From NCBI RefSeq assembly GCF_947623445.1, contig NC_135246.1, forward strand, positions 20,270,288 through 20,334,287: a DNA stretch of 64,000 nucleotides. Reading direction: 5' to 3'. The notes under the pieces are model-generated. The model saw nothing but the letters and a program-made list of their open reading frames with translations, made no database searches and was not told the origin of the DNA. The translations under genes and the position numbers were made by a program. Positions within the stretch are counted from its first letter, which is position 1; every line of letters starts with the position of its first letter. Origin of the DNA: Clavelina lepadiformis. Its lineage: Eukaryota; Chordata; Ascidiacea; Aplousobranchia; Clavelinidae. Below, one piece after another: positions 30,879 through 45,200 of this stretch.

Positions 30879-33800
30879 ATGGCGTCTCCATGCAGAGAGA
30901 AGTTGTTTCCGGTTAAAAACGTTGTTGTCGCTGATGATAGTTCAAGTCCTGTCGACGACAGTGACTTGGACAGGGATTTCCATCCAGGGCTATCCAGCTC
31001 GTCGTCCAATGACGACATGGAAACCATTGTCAGTCCCTCAAAGCTTCCCAAAAGAGTTCGTAGTTTGATTTTTCGTTTTGTAAATTCTGTTGATTAACAA
31101 GTTATAAAATGTTGTTATTTTATTTTGCAGATTATTGAAAGAAAAAGAAGAAAAATTCCGAAAAACTTTCATGTTACAAGCCCTGGGTATTTTGAAACTC
31201 GGCAGAAGGAAATGAGAACGTATGTGCAAGGGTTTAGGTAAGAGTTTTCACTTTTTCTTTCACTCTGTTCTTGACACAAATTCATACAGATTTTTTCCTT
31301 AAACTCTGTGCCAGTTAGCAGAAGAAAAAGGTGAAAAGTTTTTTTTGCAGATCAGTTCAAGAAGGCCGTGATTATGGGATAAAAAGTAAAGACCTACAAC
31401 AGTCTAATTTCGGCCAAGCCGCAATCGAGAGTTTTGGCGAGTTTGGCCAGGAGTTGAGTTCTGCTTATAAGTAAGCCCGTTAACGTTAGCATTCAGATTG
31501 TTTGTTTTTATGTATACGGACAGAATTTGAGTTAAATTCTTATTTTAATTGACAATATTTGCAATTTTTGGTAAGTTTTTCTACGTCTGCCGTTTTAGGA
31601 ACCTCAGCGACTCTACGGCCGAAGCCGTAGCAGCGAGAGAAATTGTGGCAAAAGTAATGCTAGAAAGAATCGACAGTAGTCTGTGAGTAAAATGGCTTGA
31701 ACTTATGCGAGATTTTAAAAATTACCATGCTCTATGTAAACTGTGATGACTTAAAATGCTTTGTTTTATGATGAAAGCGAAAGGAAAAGTATCGAAAAGG
31801 AATCAGAACAAGAGATGGAAGAGGCAGCAGGGCAAGAAGTGTCGGAGAGAAAAGAAGATGAGATGGTGGTGGATGATGATGGGTTGCTGGTAGATGGTGG
31901 GCAATCTGACGGGTTGGAAGGTGACGCGGAGGAAAATGCTGCAGAGGAGGTGCAACGGAAGAAGCCTGACTCCAAAAGAAAGGCAAATTATAAATTCTCT
32001 CGTGAAGGCAAGGACAAATGCCCCTTATGCGATAAATATGTAAAGCATCTGGTGAAACACCTGAAAGGTGCGAAACATAAGGATGACGCACAAGTGAAGG
32101 AGCTAGTAATGTCGCTTGATAAACGGCGACGTGATAATACAGCAAAGGTAATTGCTTGTCTAGACATGTATGTAGCAATATTTAAAGAGAAGAAGTGCTT
32201 CAAGAACATGATGCGCTTTTAGTTGTATGTGTATTGTTATATCACTTATTGTCTGTTCAGTCGCCTGAACCAAAGAGTCCCACTTTTTCCTGGACTGCCT
32301 GCTTGAAAAATTTCTCGGGTTATCTACAATCCGTGTACGGAGGAGGAAAACGGTTGGTTGATGCAGAAAAGCAGAAATCTATTCTGCAAAGAATAGTTTC
32401 TAAATGTAATTTTGAAGATTTGCAAGCTTTCACCTTGGACACGTACCAAGCGAAGCACGTTAAAGTAAGTACCTGCGTAGAATTTGCTTCATTTGTGGTT
32501 TGTTGCGTTTACTACAGAATTCATTGGCAGTTGCTTGAGGAAGGCAGCTGCAAGCCTTCAACATTCATAGCTCACAATCCGCAGTAGTTGCATTCATAAT
32601 TTTCTTGACTATGAGGCATGCGGCAGAGTGCAGCTTTGAATTTCAACCAACTATGATAAGAATAAAGCAGTGGAACGAGTTTTACCGGAGACGCCTCCAG
32701 GAGCGGTATGTTATTGGTTTGTTTAAAGTTTTGTTCAAACTTTGATGTTGCCGAAAATTGTTGTAGACGCCACGAAATCAGGGAGAGCGATAGAAGAAAC
32801 GCAATTCGGACCGAAGATGTAAACAAAGTTCTTCATTCAAGATATGTTATGAGATGCCTTCAAGACATGCGACGTAAGTAGTGTGACGCAAAACTCGTAA
32901 AGCGGGTTTACAGTAAAGCCTTTTCCATTATCTACAGTCATGGTTGAGCATCCAGGACTTTCGCGGATGCGCGTATACGGGGAAGTCCAATTTTGGCGTT
33001 TGAAAATGCCCAAAGACCAAGTGCGGTCAGAGGCATGATGGTGAATGAAGCCAAGGCGGCCGAAAAAGGACAGAAAGGACTTTCCGTGATTCGAGTACGT
33101 ATTGCTGGTCATTTTGTTGGCTGTCAAGTTTGTAAGTGATTGATAACTACTCAAAGTTTTGACAGGTGTTGCATCATAAGACCGGCCTGACCTGCGGGCC
33201 GGCTCAAATTGTAGTAAGACCACCGGTGATGGAAGCCCTTTTATCGTTCATCCGTGTGAGCGAAGAACAAAAGTATGTTTTCGAGTGGCGCGGGGAGCAA
33301 TTTTCCAGTTCCCACGCCGCTAAAGCTATGCAGCACGTGTGCAAAGCTGCAGTGCCAAAGGGCCGGAAACTTACAGCGACCATGGTTCGCAAATGCACAG
33401 CCAGTCAGGTTTGCTTTCCTCATCTACTGTAGTACGTGTAACTATTTCTTATACCCTGTTGGGTGTTTGCAGTATGACAATGCACATACTATTTTGCAGA
33501 TCCGCGCAAAAAACCCGCAACAGCGGGAAATGGTGGCAGGCCATATGGCGCACCTGCCTTCGACGCAGGAGGCGCACTATATTAATCCGCTCCAATGCGA
33601 TGAGTCAGTCGTCGCTTTTGAAGCAATCCAATCACTTTATGTAAGATTGCAGCCTCAAAGAAATAAATGCTTTGTGTGTCCCATAAATGTTGAACTGGAA
33701 CTACTGCAATTATTGTGTTTTAGGGTCGTGATACCATCAATGTAGAAGGATAAAGAAGGCGAAACTTGAAGGAGGAAGGCGAAACTTCTCGAAGTGTCCT

Positions 33801-34238
33801 TCCAGAACCAAGTGCAGGACCGTCACAACCGAGCTCTGAACCTCACTCCGAATTAACTTCTCCGGAGGAAGTGAGAACTACGGACGAGCCACAAAATAAA
33901 GACAATCCCGTTACACAAGCCGATGTGACAGAATATATAAGTTACAAAGAAACTGGAGCTTTGAAAGTTATTTAAGTAAGTAAAACCCTGGTATTAGCTA
34001 ATGTTACTGTTTGGTGTTTCAGAAAAAATGAAAGCAATTTTCTAAAGAAGAACTGTCTGAAGTAAAGTGTTTCTTTGCCGAAAAAATCCACAAAGGGGAA
34101 AGAATATTCCTCAAGGATGCAAAGGCTGCATTAGCGAAGGGGGACCTAACTTGTTGTGCAAAAAAAACCCCGAAACAAATTCAAGACCGTGTGGCAGCCT
34201 TTATTAGAACGGCACAAAGGCTGGAAAAAAAAAACTGA
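30879..34238 (+). CDS. Multi-exon zinc-finger tyrosine recombinase, copy 2 (Crypton-like, ~13 exons)
   Basis: Exons: 30879 to about 31060, 31131-31237, 31351-31470, 31599-31682, 31778-32147, 32261-32464, 32531-32705, 32767-32873, 32938-33094, 33166-33408, 33500-33640, 33724 to about 33972 and 34023-34238. In order they encode: acidic N-terminus; acidic linker and a C2H2 finger (CPLCDKYVKHLVKHLKGAKH); a SAM-like core-binding helix region (SWTACLKNFSGYLQSVYGGG...LDTYQAKHVK); then the tyrosine-recombinase core. Core residues visible: box I Arg (ENAQRPSAVRG), Lys (HKTGLTCGPAQIV), box II Arg (LTATMVRK, His replaced by Thr), His (GHMAHLPS) and nucleophile Tyr (TQEAHY). A C-terminal basic helical domain ends IQDRVAAFIRTAQRLE. 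Frame breaks at about 32590 and 32960 and an in-frame TAA at about 33751 suggest recent decay, unless splice choices avoid them. Such enzymes cut and rejoin DNA at specific sites; no reverse transcriptase is nearby, which argues against DIRS. Confidence 0.68.
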
Positions 34239-34262
34239 TTTGAATTAGGCTTAAATGTTTTT
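34132..34262 (+). repeat. 3'-end segment of recombinase copy 2, first copy
   Basis: The coding end and 3' flank of the recombinase gene (GAAGGGGGACCTAACTTGTT onwards). It is repeated almost identically at 34672-34802, in the same orientation. Confidence 0.85.
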
Positions 34263-34671
34263 GTATCATTGTGTTCTGCGTTCTTCAACTTTCATTCATT
34301 GTAATTTTCTTTCATTTATTCAATTGTTAAATTTTCAATTTTCATCTAGCATTTTTCATTGTTTTTATGCGTTCATATCTTCCATCTTAAAAATAGAATT
34401 CGGAGAACATTGCTTCCTTCACATCTGACAAAATTTACCTTTATCTGAAAAAAGTTACTTAGGGGTAGGGTTAAGACCATTTGAGTTGTCGAGGTATGGA
34501 AAAACGCTTCCCTGAGTGAACAGTGGGGTTAAGTCCAATAAAGCAAGCCGCAGATGGAAAAAAGTATCCTTGTTTGGGGTAAGGACCAATAAGTTTGTGA
34601 AAATTGGAAAAGCGCTTCTCTGAGTAAACACTGGGGTTAAGGCCAATAACACATGCAGTCTGGATGCATGC

Positions 34672-34802
34672 AAGAGAAGGGGGACCTAACTTGTTGTGCA
34701 AACAAAACCCCGAAACAAATTCAAGACCGTGTGGCAGCCTTTATTAGAACGGCACAAAGGCTGGAAGGAAAAAAAACTGATTTGAATTAAGGTTAAATGT
34801 TT
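34672..34802 (+). repeat. Second copy of the recombinase 3' end
   Basis: Nearly identical to 34132-34262, including the last codons and a stop; the similarity extends into the following AT-rich flank (to about 34910 versus 34390). The ~240 bp between the copies contains an imperfect repeat with GGGGTTAAGRCCAATAA motifs (34465-34650). It is either a local tandem duplication or the remnant of a second element's terminus. Confidence 0.82.
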
Positions 34803-34919
34803 TTGTATCGTTGTGTTTTGCTTTCTTCAACTTTCTTTCATTAATTGTTAAATTTTCACTTTCTTCTAGCATTTTTCATTGTTTTTATGCGTTCGTTTCT
34901 TACGTCCTAAAAATTGATT

Positions 34920-35300
34920 TCGGAGAAAATTTAGGCTTACCATACGTCCCGGTTTAGCCGGGACAGTCCCCCTTTTTAACGTCTTGTCCCGGCGTCCCGA
35001 TTTATTAGCCAAACGTCCCGGTTTGGCACTCAGTCAGCCAGCATAGGCATACCGCATAGAAGCCATACACGAACATTAGCATGTTCTTATTATTGTTTTT
35101 GCTATGTAGCGTACCGTTTCTTCTTGAAGAAGAATTCGTGATCTTGTTTGTTATTTATTTCATTGTATGCAATAAAAATGTTATTGTGACGTCATTGTTA
35201 GCGGATAATTGGTACAGCTTGTTACTTTGGCTAGTGGCTTCATTGTTAGCTAGTTCAGCTAATGCTGTGGTAGCTTGTAGAAATATACGGTGTTCTTTTA
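34920..35300. repeat. Remnant with CGTCCCGG repeats
   Basis: Begins TTAGGCTTACCATACGTCCC and repeats GTCCCGGTTT-type motifs to about 35027, resembling the left end of a hAT-type element. No matching right end or target duplication was found, so it is only a fragment. Confidence 0.4.
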
Positions 35301-35841
35301 GTACAGGGGTGTGCAACCCGCGGGCCAAATGCGGCCCGCAAAGAAAAAATATGCGGCCCGCGGAGAAGTGACAATTTTGAACGGTGTGTGGCCCGCGAAA
35401 CGAGTTTTAATTTAGTTTAGTCTGCTATGTGCAATCAATTCCAATCCCCTTGCAGTGCTGAATCAAACCTTGGCTGAATGTCTGTGACGCAACAATACCC
35501 TAACCGTTGGATATTGTTGCGTCACAGACAGACGATTAGGGCCTAACGGCTAGCTTGTGCATTTCAAGGAAAATGTAGACGCTGTTAAATAAGTAAGAAA
35601 GGGCAATTGAAGGTTAAGCAATTAGTAAATAGTCTATTGGAAAATGGACTTCGAATTGCTAGCACTTCCTTTGAAGCAAATTTGGAAAAAGTCGTCGGGA
35701 AAATGAGCCAGTTGCAAATTTCTCACTGAATTCGTTTAAAGCGGGTGTGACAATAAATTTAAATTGCAGTTTTCTTTAGAAATTCCTGCGTCTTAACTTA
35801 TATTTCTGCAAGGAGATAACCCCTAATAAAGTCACAAGACC

Positions 35842-36513
35842 TGCAGAGGTCACTGCTTGTCTTAACTTACGTTATTCGGACTTAATTTACCTGCCGAATT
35901 AATGATCTGACTCCGTGGTTGCGTGCGGTTAGAATGCTCTAACCTTACGTCTACTAACCGCAAGTTCTTACGATTAACAGATACAGTTTATCAGAAGCAA
36001 TCCTTTATTGTAGGAACTGTACAGGTTCCGATTATAATACATTCACAAACTTAACATTCATCATTTAAAACAAGTTTAACGAATTACAATTTCGCGAATA
36101 ACGTAGCACGCGTTCGTACGATTCAGTATCTCTCTGTCTGAGCTCTTACTCGCGTATCAGCTCGAGTTTATAAAGCGGAGCGATGTGAACGGAAATATTC
36201 AACACAATATACACGAACATTTCAGAATGTGTGAACGATAAAAACAAAGCGTTGGCACTGGGAATTACATTCAGTTAAAACTGGAATGTTATGAAATCAC
36301 CTGGTAACGCACTAAACGGCGTTTTCACATAAAGTTATTTAGGGCAAGTTTCCAAATATTACATTACGATTGCAGTTTTATCAAGTTGCAGCTGCAGCCA
36401 AATATTAAATGCTAGCTGCAGTTTTATCAATGAACAATGTTTCAATAATTAAATGGCGCATACGTTTCCACAATTGATATAACGGTATTGAAAGCGGCTC
36501 CCAGGCCGCTACA
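35842..36513 (-). repeat. 3' LTR of gypsy element
   Basis: 672 bp. On the minus strand it runs TGTAGCGGCCTGGG...CTCTGCA, with TG/CA ends. It differs from the 5' LTR by roughly a dozen substitutions and a 2-bp indel, about 2%. The flank is GACC (35838-35841), nearly matching GACG (47679-47682) beyond the other LTR, a probable 4-bp target duplication with one mutation. A polypurine tract (GCGGGGGAGGAA on the minus strand, 36514-36525) abuts it. Confidence 0.92.
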
Positions 36514-36626
36514 TTCCTCCCCCGCTACGGAAGGAAAAAAATTGACAATTAAAAAGTGACATCCTGATTACAACAACTGTGGGCGTGAACAAACCACAGA
36601 ACGACTATATACAGATACCCGAATAA

Positions 36627-37421
36627 TTACATGTTGGTCGGAATCTCAGACAGCAACAGGCTTTCCAGATAACTTTTGAACTGTTCGTAAAATTGGGTTC
36701 CTGTTGGCATATTGATTCTAAGGAGGCCGACAAACCTTAGCAAGTCGGTTGAATGGACAGCAGGTGTGGCTGCTATCATTGTAAAGATTCTTGTCTCACA
36801 ATCAGCTTGCGGAACCAGTCCGAACAGTGCTTCCAGTCGTTGGAACCAAAGCCTTAGGTCTTCCGCCGACGTGGCCGGTGGTCCGGGAAATGCCAGGATC
36901 TGCGGTGAAATATCTGGTCCCCATATTTCATAACGTTTGTATACCGGCTTTAATGCTGTTTGTTTCCAACCCGCCAAATCCTGCCGCCTGGGAAGGAGGA
37001 AACTAGAGCCATGTACGCCAGGCCTGATGATTGACTGTTGCGGAGCGGGGGTTGCCTGTTCGTCCGGTGAATCCGGTGAATCGGGAATCGGTGAGTCGGG
37101 CATCGTTTCATCCGGTGAGTCCGGTGAATCGGGAATCGTGAGGTCGATAAACGTAACCGCCGTCGAAGGGGCAGCCTGTGTAACCGACGGTTTACTGTCC
37201 ATTTGAAGGTCAGGGGTCGAATCCGGGAACCACGACATGGTGGAATTGTTTGGTAGGAAGGGTAATGATGGCAAAGTCTGTGGAGAAACCAGAGGGTGGA
37301 GGGTTATTGTTTGGTTAAAGCAGGTCATGCGCGAAAAACGTAAACAGGTAATGTGATGGAAAATCGGTAACGATACAAGTACAAGGCAAGGCGACGCAGC
37401 AAAGAGAAGGTTATTACGCAT
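36627..37421 (-). CDS. Fourth ORF downstream of env, gag-like
   Basis: 264 codons; the likelier start is the internal Met at 37238 (MSWFPDSTPDLQ), because the part upstream is an unusual hydrophobic run. The middle has PDSPDSPDE-type acidic repeats. The C-terminal ~80 residues (AEDLRLWFQRLEALFGLVPQ, then MIAATPAV) resemble the N-terminal capsid half of this element's own Gag (NPEAWISHLEHKFSLYRIAS, then AVEAIPAT). Inferred to be a truncated, diverged Gag capsid duplicate placed after env. Function unknown. Confidence 0.65.
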   Translation of the reverse strand: MRNNLLFAASPCLVLVSLPIFHHITCLRFSRMTCFNQTITLHPLVSPQTLPSLPFLPNNSTMSWFPDSTPDLQMDSKPSVTQAAPSTAVTFIDLTIPDSPDSPDETMPDSPIPDSPDSPDEQATPAPQQSIIRPGVHGSSFLLPRRQDLAGWKQTALKPVYKRYEIWGPDISPQILAFPGPPATSAEDLRLWFQRLEALFGLVPQADCETRIFTMIAATPAVHSTDLLRFVGLLRINMPTGTQFYEQFKSYLESLLLSEIPTNM

Positions 37422-37542
37422 GCACTAAGCGAGAGATACACTAAAATTGTCGGCGCCGACAACTACAAAGGGAAATGGTAAAAGGCTACATGCATAAGAC
37501 ATTAACGGCACCGAAAAACACGTTGATACAAAAAAATGAAAC

Positions 37543-38661
37543 TCAAAGTGTGTGTGTGTCCGCGAACTCATCACGGGACGACACAGCGGGCGGCGCGTCA
37601 TCGGAAGATCCAGAAGAAGACGGTTGGTCACGAGAACGTCGAAGCAAAGGCGACGGTTGAGTGTGTTGTGGACGTGCATCTCGTGCCTGTTGTTGCTGGC
37701 GCCCAGCGCGAATACGGGATACAAGAGATCTGGCATACCGCAAATGCTGCGGAGATGATCGGATAAACCCGATGGTATTGAAGAAGGCCCACATCATGGC
37801 AAGGAGTTGCAGGATGAATATAAGGGCTGAGAGAAATGGATTCGTAATCTGTGACAATGCAAGCAGTAACGTTTGTTTTGCGGCGTGCGCGAATGTGTCT
37901 GCGACGTAGGAGCCGTTGATCATAGTTTTATCAGTAGTAGTAAGACTCGTTATGACATGTCGCATTTTCTCCTTAAGCAGGTTGGCTTCAGACATAGAGC
38001 TGAGCAGCGATTGAAGGTCAGTGAACGAGTCGGAGTCAGGTAGCTCGTTGAGAATCTTCTCGTAGTCGGGAGCGTTGTAGTTGATGTGTATAGCCGACAA
38101 AGGTAAATTGAGTTGGTGCACCTGCACATGTTCGTGCGATAAAGTGTAGTTGTGATAAAGGACAGTGTGTCCCAGAACTCGGAAGACAAAACTTCTAGCT
38201 GGTCGATACGATTCCAGCAGATGTACTCCCGGTAAGACAATGTTGTCTGAGATGAGTTGGCCGTATTGACTGTGGCCGTTTTGATCGCGATATTGGATGA
38301 GAGGACGTTGGCTAAACGCGTTGCGGTACGCAAGTGACGGTAAGACGGTACCGTTGATAGAGTGACATGTTGCTCTGGACATAAAATCTCCGAGGCTGGA
38401 ACCCATGGTTTGATGTCCAAGAGTGGAAGACAGTATCTCAGTAGGGAAGATCTTCCCAACTGCTTTGTAGAGTGTGCCAATCAGCTTCGTGAGTTGACAA
38501 TGTAGGAACTTGTTCTCTTCATTGAAAGTAGTGAGAACTTCGGAAATGAGATCGTCCTGTTGTCCGTCGAAGGTTGCAAGAAGTCGCGAGAATTCAGAAT
38601 GTGGCGTTTGAGAAGACACACGCCTTGGCAGATTCGGGCGAAAAAGAGCGAGTCTGTCGAG
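37543..38661 (-). pseudogene. env: env-like gene, C-terminal part (separated by hAT insertion)
   Basis: The open frame resumes directly after the hAT insertion and runs about 370 codons. It carries N-glycosylation sites (NGT, NYT, NGS), a heptad-like helical stretch, a single membrane anchor (FLSALIFILQLLAMMWAFF) and a basic, proline/serine-rich cytoplasmic tail ending ADTHTL. This layout is that of a virus-type membrane glycoprotein. A segment with the spaced motif RPLIQY...YGQL...E resembles class III fusion proteins more than retroviral class I Env, but this is judged by eye. The gene is broken and cannot make a full product as it stands. Confidence 0.7.
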
Positions 38662-39239
38662 CTCTGTACCAGAGTTGGATCAATTACATTATTTCAGTTC
38701 AATTACAATTACAATTACAATTACAATTACAATTACTCCCTTACATGTTTCAATTACATTACAATTACTCCGTGCTAAAAATATCAAATTACAATTACAA
38801 TTACAATTACAATTATAACTACTGTTAAACATGTAATTGATTAATCATAAATTCAACTTCGGTAGAGAGGTGCTCTTTGAAAACCGTAGCGACGTAATTA
38901 GCAACAATCACAAACTATTCATGTTTCATTCATGATACGTAGAATACCCTTTAATTAAAAAAAACTCGAACGTTTTCGAATATTTCAACTATTCCTAATC
39001 ATGAGTACTGAAAAATACAAACACAGAAAAAAATTTTTAAGCGACTGTTAACAACCAAAAGTTTGAGCGACTGGCAACGACTAACAACGAATAGGCTACA
39101 AGACAGGCAATGAAATGTAATCAAACGAATACACAAAGCTGATAGCGGTAAGGCGCCAGCGATAAGGTGTGTAAAATTAAAATAAATGCAAAAGGAAAGA
39201 AGCTCCTGATAACTACAAATTACAAAATTTTGTTCGCAT

Positions 39240-41128
<1,889 letters not shown>

Positions 41129-41456
41129 TTTTTGAAATATTAAGATTTAGACTATATTGTAATTTACTAAGTTTTCTGTTGCTGCTGAAGTATGCTAAAG
41201 CATGGCTGAATTATCTAGTTAACGAGGCACGCATAGCACATCTATGTAAATAGGCTTAATTATTTTATGTTGTGCTTGTCAGGTCTCAATAACAATGTAA
41301 TTGAAATTGTAATTAGGCAAAAATTTTATCAAATTACAATTACAATTACAATTACACAAAATAAAAATGCTTCAATTACAATTACAATTACAATTACATG
41401 AAAAATGTAATTAATTACATTCAGCTCAATTACAAATTACAATTGATCCAACTCTG

Positions 41457-42275
41457 CTCTGTACATTGCTGGTAGCGATAGATAAAGTTGTTGTTGTCGC
41501 AGTGAATCTGCTCGCCATAGTAGCTTTTCGCACGTGTGGAACATTTCCTCCAGTGATGTACGGAGATTCCCAGGTCAGGTAAGGAAACTCTATACAAAGA
41601 CGTAGAGTTGTAATGAAGTAGCATCTTATGTGATCCAAGTAGTTTGGTGGGGGGGCAGTTGATTTTCGAGGGTACTCGCCATATAAACATACGATTGCCT
41701 GTTAAGCAATATCCACGCTCGATTGAGCACGATGCTAGCGATCCCAGCGACGACGTCATTGTGTCCGTGACGTAATCGTAGTAGATTGTAGTGTGAAACA
41801 GGAAGTCGTTGGTTACAGTCCCTGACGCTGAAGTCGGCCAGACAAACTTGTAATGGACGGCATTCCGTGTGGAGTACGCTGCAGGATTAGATTGGATGAG
41901 TGGGCCATTCGATGAAACTTTGGTTTCATTCCAAGACGTACATTTTTGATTGTAAGGTGGGTGTGCGTCAATGGTATTGGCCGATTTTTGATAACTCCCA
42001 AAAAAGAAGTAAATGGTGCTCCAGGACGTAATCTGTGAAGTGCAAACTGTTGCAGGAATCTTCTGGAGATGCAGATCTGGAGAAAACACGGTAGCAGAGC
42101 AGTTGTGTATGGTGAAGGGTGTCTGCTTTTGGCAATGCATGTCGTCATCAAAGGTATACAACCCAAGAGAGTGTGATCGTTGGCATAATAGAAATTCTTG
42201 GTCGGCTTGTTGGAAGTTCCTCTGTTCGGCTGATGAGAACAAGCAGAGGCACGAAAGCATCAAGCAAATGAACAT
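41457..42275 (-). pseudogene. env: env-like gene, N-terminal part (fused in frame to pol)
   Basis: The Met at 42275 opens a signal-peptide-like segment (MFICLMLSCLCLFSSAEQR), followed by about 270 codons with paired cysteines and N-glycosylation sites (NCS, NET, NST). No stop lies between the end of integrase and this Met, so pol and env share one open frame. A separate env product would need splicing or cleavage. The reading frame is cut by the inner hAT at 41456. Confidence 0.7.
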
Positions 42276-45200
42276 GTTGCTTTTATAATTTGCGAAACGT
42301 TTCGGTGGAATAATTTTGCGACCAGTTCGAGACGTCTTTACAACCGTAGGAGGTTTTGTTGGCTCGGGAGCAGTAACAGTCGGTGGTACCGTTTGTCGTC
42401 TCGTTGAGGAGGAGGGCAGTGACTGCGGAGCAGGATCTTGCGTCTGCAAAGAAAAATTCTGTTGTTGATGCGAAGGTGTTGATGTTAAAGGGGCATCAAT
42501 ATCGATAGTGTAGCTAGGCTTTAGACGGTCGAGGGAAACGCGGTCCGGTTTGCCCTGGCGAGAAATAACAAAATACTTTTCGTATCTCTCCAATACTGGA
42601 AACGGACCAACATACGGGCGTTCTAACGCTCTTTTGACATGGTCACAGCGCACATAGACGCGGTCACAATGTTTCAAATCCGGGTGAACGTAGGACTGCA
42701 TGAATTTCGTATGAGCGGTCGTTGGTGTAAACTGAAGGTCGTTGATGAATTCTCGATATGCACCGAGGTAGCTGGATGTAGGAACTGCAGAGGCAAGCTT
42801 GGCGTCTGAGAAGAAACCACCAGGGAGACGTAAGGTGTGTCCAAAAGCTAACTCAGCGGGTGTACATTTCAGGTCCTGAAGATAGCGATTACGCAGAGCT
42901 AGGACAATAAAACCCAATTTGTGAAACCAACGCTCAGGTTCATCGGAACACTTGATGTCGCGCTTGATCTCCGCATTTGCACGTTCCGTAATTCCATTGG
43001 ACATGGGGTGGTAAGCAGTTGTCAGCTTATGTTGAATACCTAGAGAGCGCATAATTTCCGCCCAAGCAGAACTTGTGAAACACGGTCCACGATCACTTGT
43101 GAGGATGATTGGAACGCCGACCAAGGAACACCAGTGATTTACAAAGTAAGCGGCGACGGTTTCTGTGGTGGCATCCGGAAGTGGTATGGCTTGAACGAAC
43201 CGAGTATATCGGTCAATACATGTAAGGATGTATTTGTAACCATGTGAGGTTGGAAGTGGTCCAATCAGGTCAATTGCAACATCGGAAAATCGACCTTCAG
43301 GAACTTTAAATGTCCCTGGTGCGGTTTTGGTGTGGCGGAATATTTTTCCTTCTTGGCAGTTTGGGCATTGCTGGACCCAGGTAGCGATTTGTTTACACAT
43401 CCCTGTCCAGATAAATCGTTCCTTGATGAGCTTGATGGTGGCTTTCTTTCCAGGATGCGATAAGTTATGTAAGTGCAGAAAGACTTGACGTCGGAAGGAG
43501 GACGGAACCAGAACACGCTCTGTCTCGGCGGACACGTCACAAAGAATGGTTACGTCGTTATTGGGCAGCTTGCAGTCTTGGAGTTTGAGTGCTGTTGTCG
43601 CGGCGCGTAGTTTCTGAATGGCAGGATCAGTGATTTGAGCTTGTGCTATTTTTTCATATTCTAAAGGCGGCGGAAAATTGGAAATAGCATTAATGTCGGG
43701 TGTTGCATTATGCGACCTTGACAAAAGGTCCGCCACCACGTTATCAGAACCTTTGATGTGTTCCACGGTTGTCGTATATTCTGAAATGAACAACAATTGT
43801 CGGAATTGTCTTGGTGAGTAGTGTTCGGAGAGCTTCCCGAGACTAGAAACCAGAGGTAGATGGTCAGTACGTAAGGTGAATTGACGGCCTGTCAAGAAGT
43901 AGCGAAAATGTCGAATGGACTTGTAAGCGGCCAACAGTTCTCGGTCAAAGCAACTGTATTTCTGTTGACTTGCAGTCAGCTGTCTTGAAAAGAAGGCTAA
44001 CGGGACAAGTTGGTTTCCTTGTTGTTGTTCCAACGTTGCTCCAATACCGGTCAATGAAGCGTCAACTGTTAAATAAGTTGGGGCGTGGAGTTTCGGAAAC
44101 GCCAAAGTGCTAGCATTTGCAATAGCTTGTTTGCTATCAGCGAACGCGCGTTCTGCATCCGCATTCCAATGTAAAGGGGCGCGTTTGTTTCGATTGCCTG
44201 AAACTAGTTTGTACAGCGGCTGCAACATGGTAGAGCAATGCTTCAGGAAACGAAAATAATAGCAATAAACGCCCAAGTAACTTTTCAGCTGTTTGCAGGT
44301 TTTTGGCTGAGAGTAATCGAGAATGGCTTGCACTTTTTCTTGAGTTGGTCGTATACCCTCAGAACTTATGTGATGTCCTAGGTATTCAAGAGACTTGCGG
44401 TTGAATTCACATTTGCCGAAATTCAGCGTTAAGCCGAATTCATCAAGCCGTTGAAAAAGCATCTTAAGGTGTTCAAGATGTTCCGACAGATTACTACTTC
44501 CAATGATGATATCATCGAGGTAGGCAAAGATTCCAAGGTGCTGAAGAGGGCGTACCACTTCTCCTATGAGTCAGGAAAACGTCCGTGGCGCGACGGACAG
44601 ACCAAACGGAAGTCTTGTATATTCAAATTGTCCAAGGAGGCAAACAAATGCCGTCTTATGAACATCCTCAGGAGCCACCTCAATTTGGTGGTAGGCGGCC
44701 TGGAGATCTAACTTGGAGAAGACAGTCTTACCATACAAGACATCTGAAAAGCTGTGTAGGAACGGAAGAGGGTAACAGCTGTCGGTTGTTTGTTTATTGA
44801 CCAGTTTGTAATCAATGACAAGACAATACTTGTTGCCTGACGAGCCTTTAGGAACGAGTAACGCTGGACTTCCGTAAGGCGAATCACTGTAGCGGATGAT
44901 TCCCCGTTCCAGCAAGCTGTCGATTTCTTTCTTCAAGATTTCCATTGTTTCTGGACTATAACGACGCGGGCGTGAACGCACAGGCGGACCTGTGGTATGA
45001 ATATGGTGAACGATGGAATGTTTCACCGGTTTAACAGCAGCTGACAAGGGTTGTAGCAGGTACGGGAATTGATGTAGCAGATCGCCCACAGGATTTATCT
45101 GACTGAGAATGGATATTCGAAGCGGGTCATGTGCAAAAGGCTCTAACGTGTATTGTTGTTGGTTCGGTACATCTATCAGCTGTTTTGCTTTAAGGTCCAA

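Noticed and set aside
30879-34238. DIRS-type retroelement as source of the recombinase
   Set aside because: No reverse transcriptase or RNase H motifs lie near any of the three recombinase copies; the only RT in the window belongs to the gypsy element.
36712-37206. Plus-strand open frames opposite the gag-like ORF
   Set aside because: They mirror the minus-strand ORF (the SGESGES runs are its PDSPDSP repeats reversed) and have no independent support.
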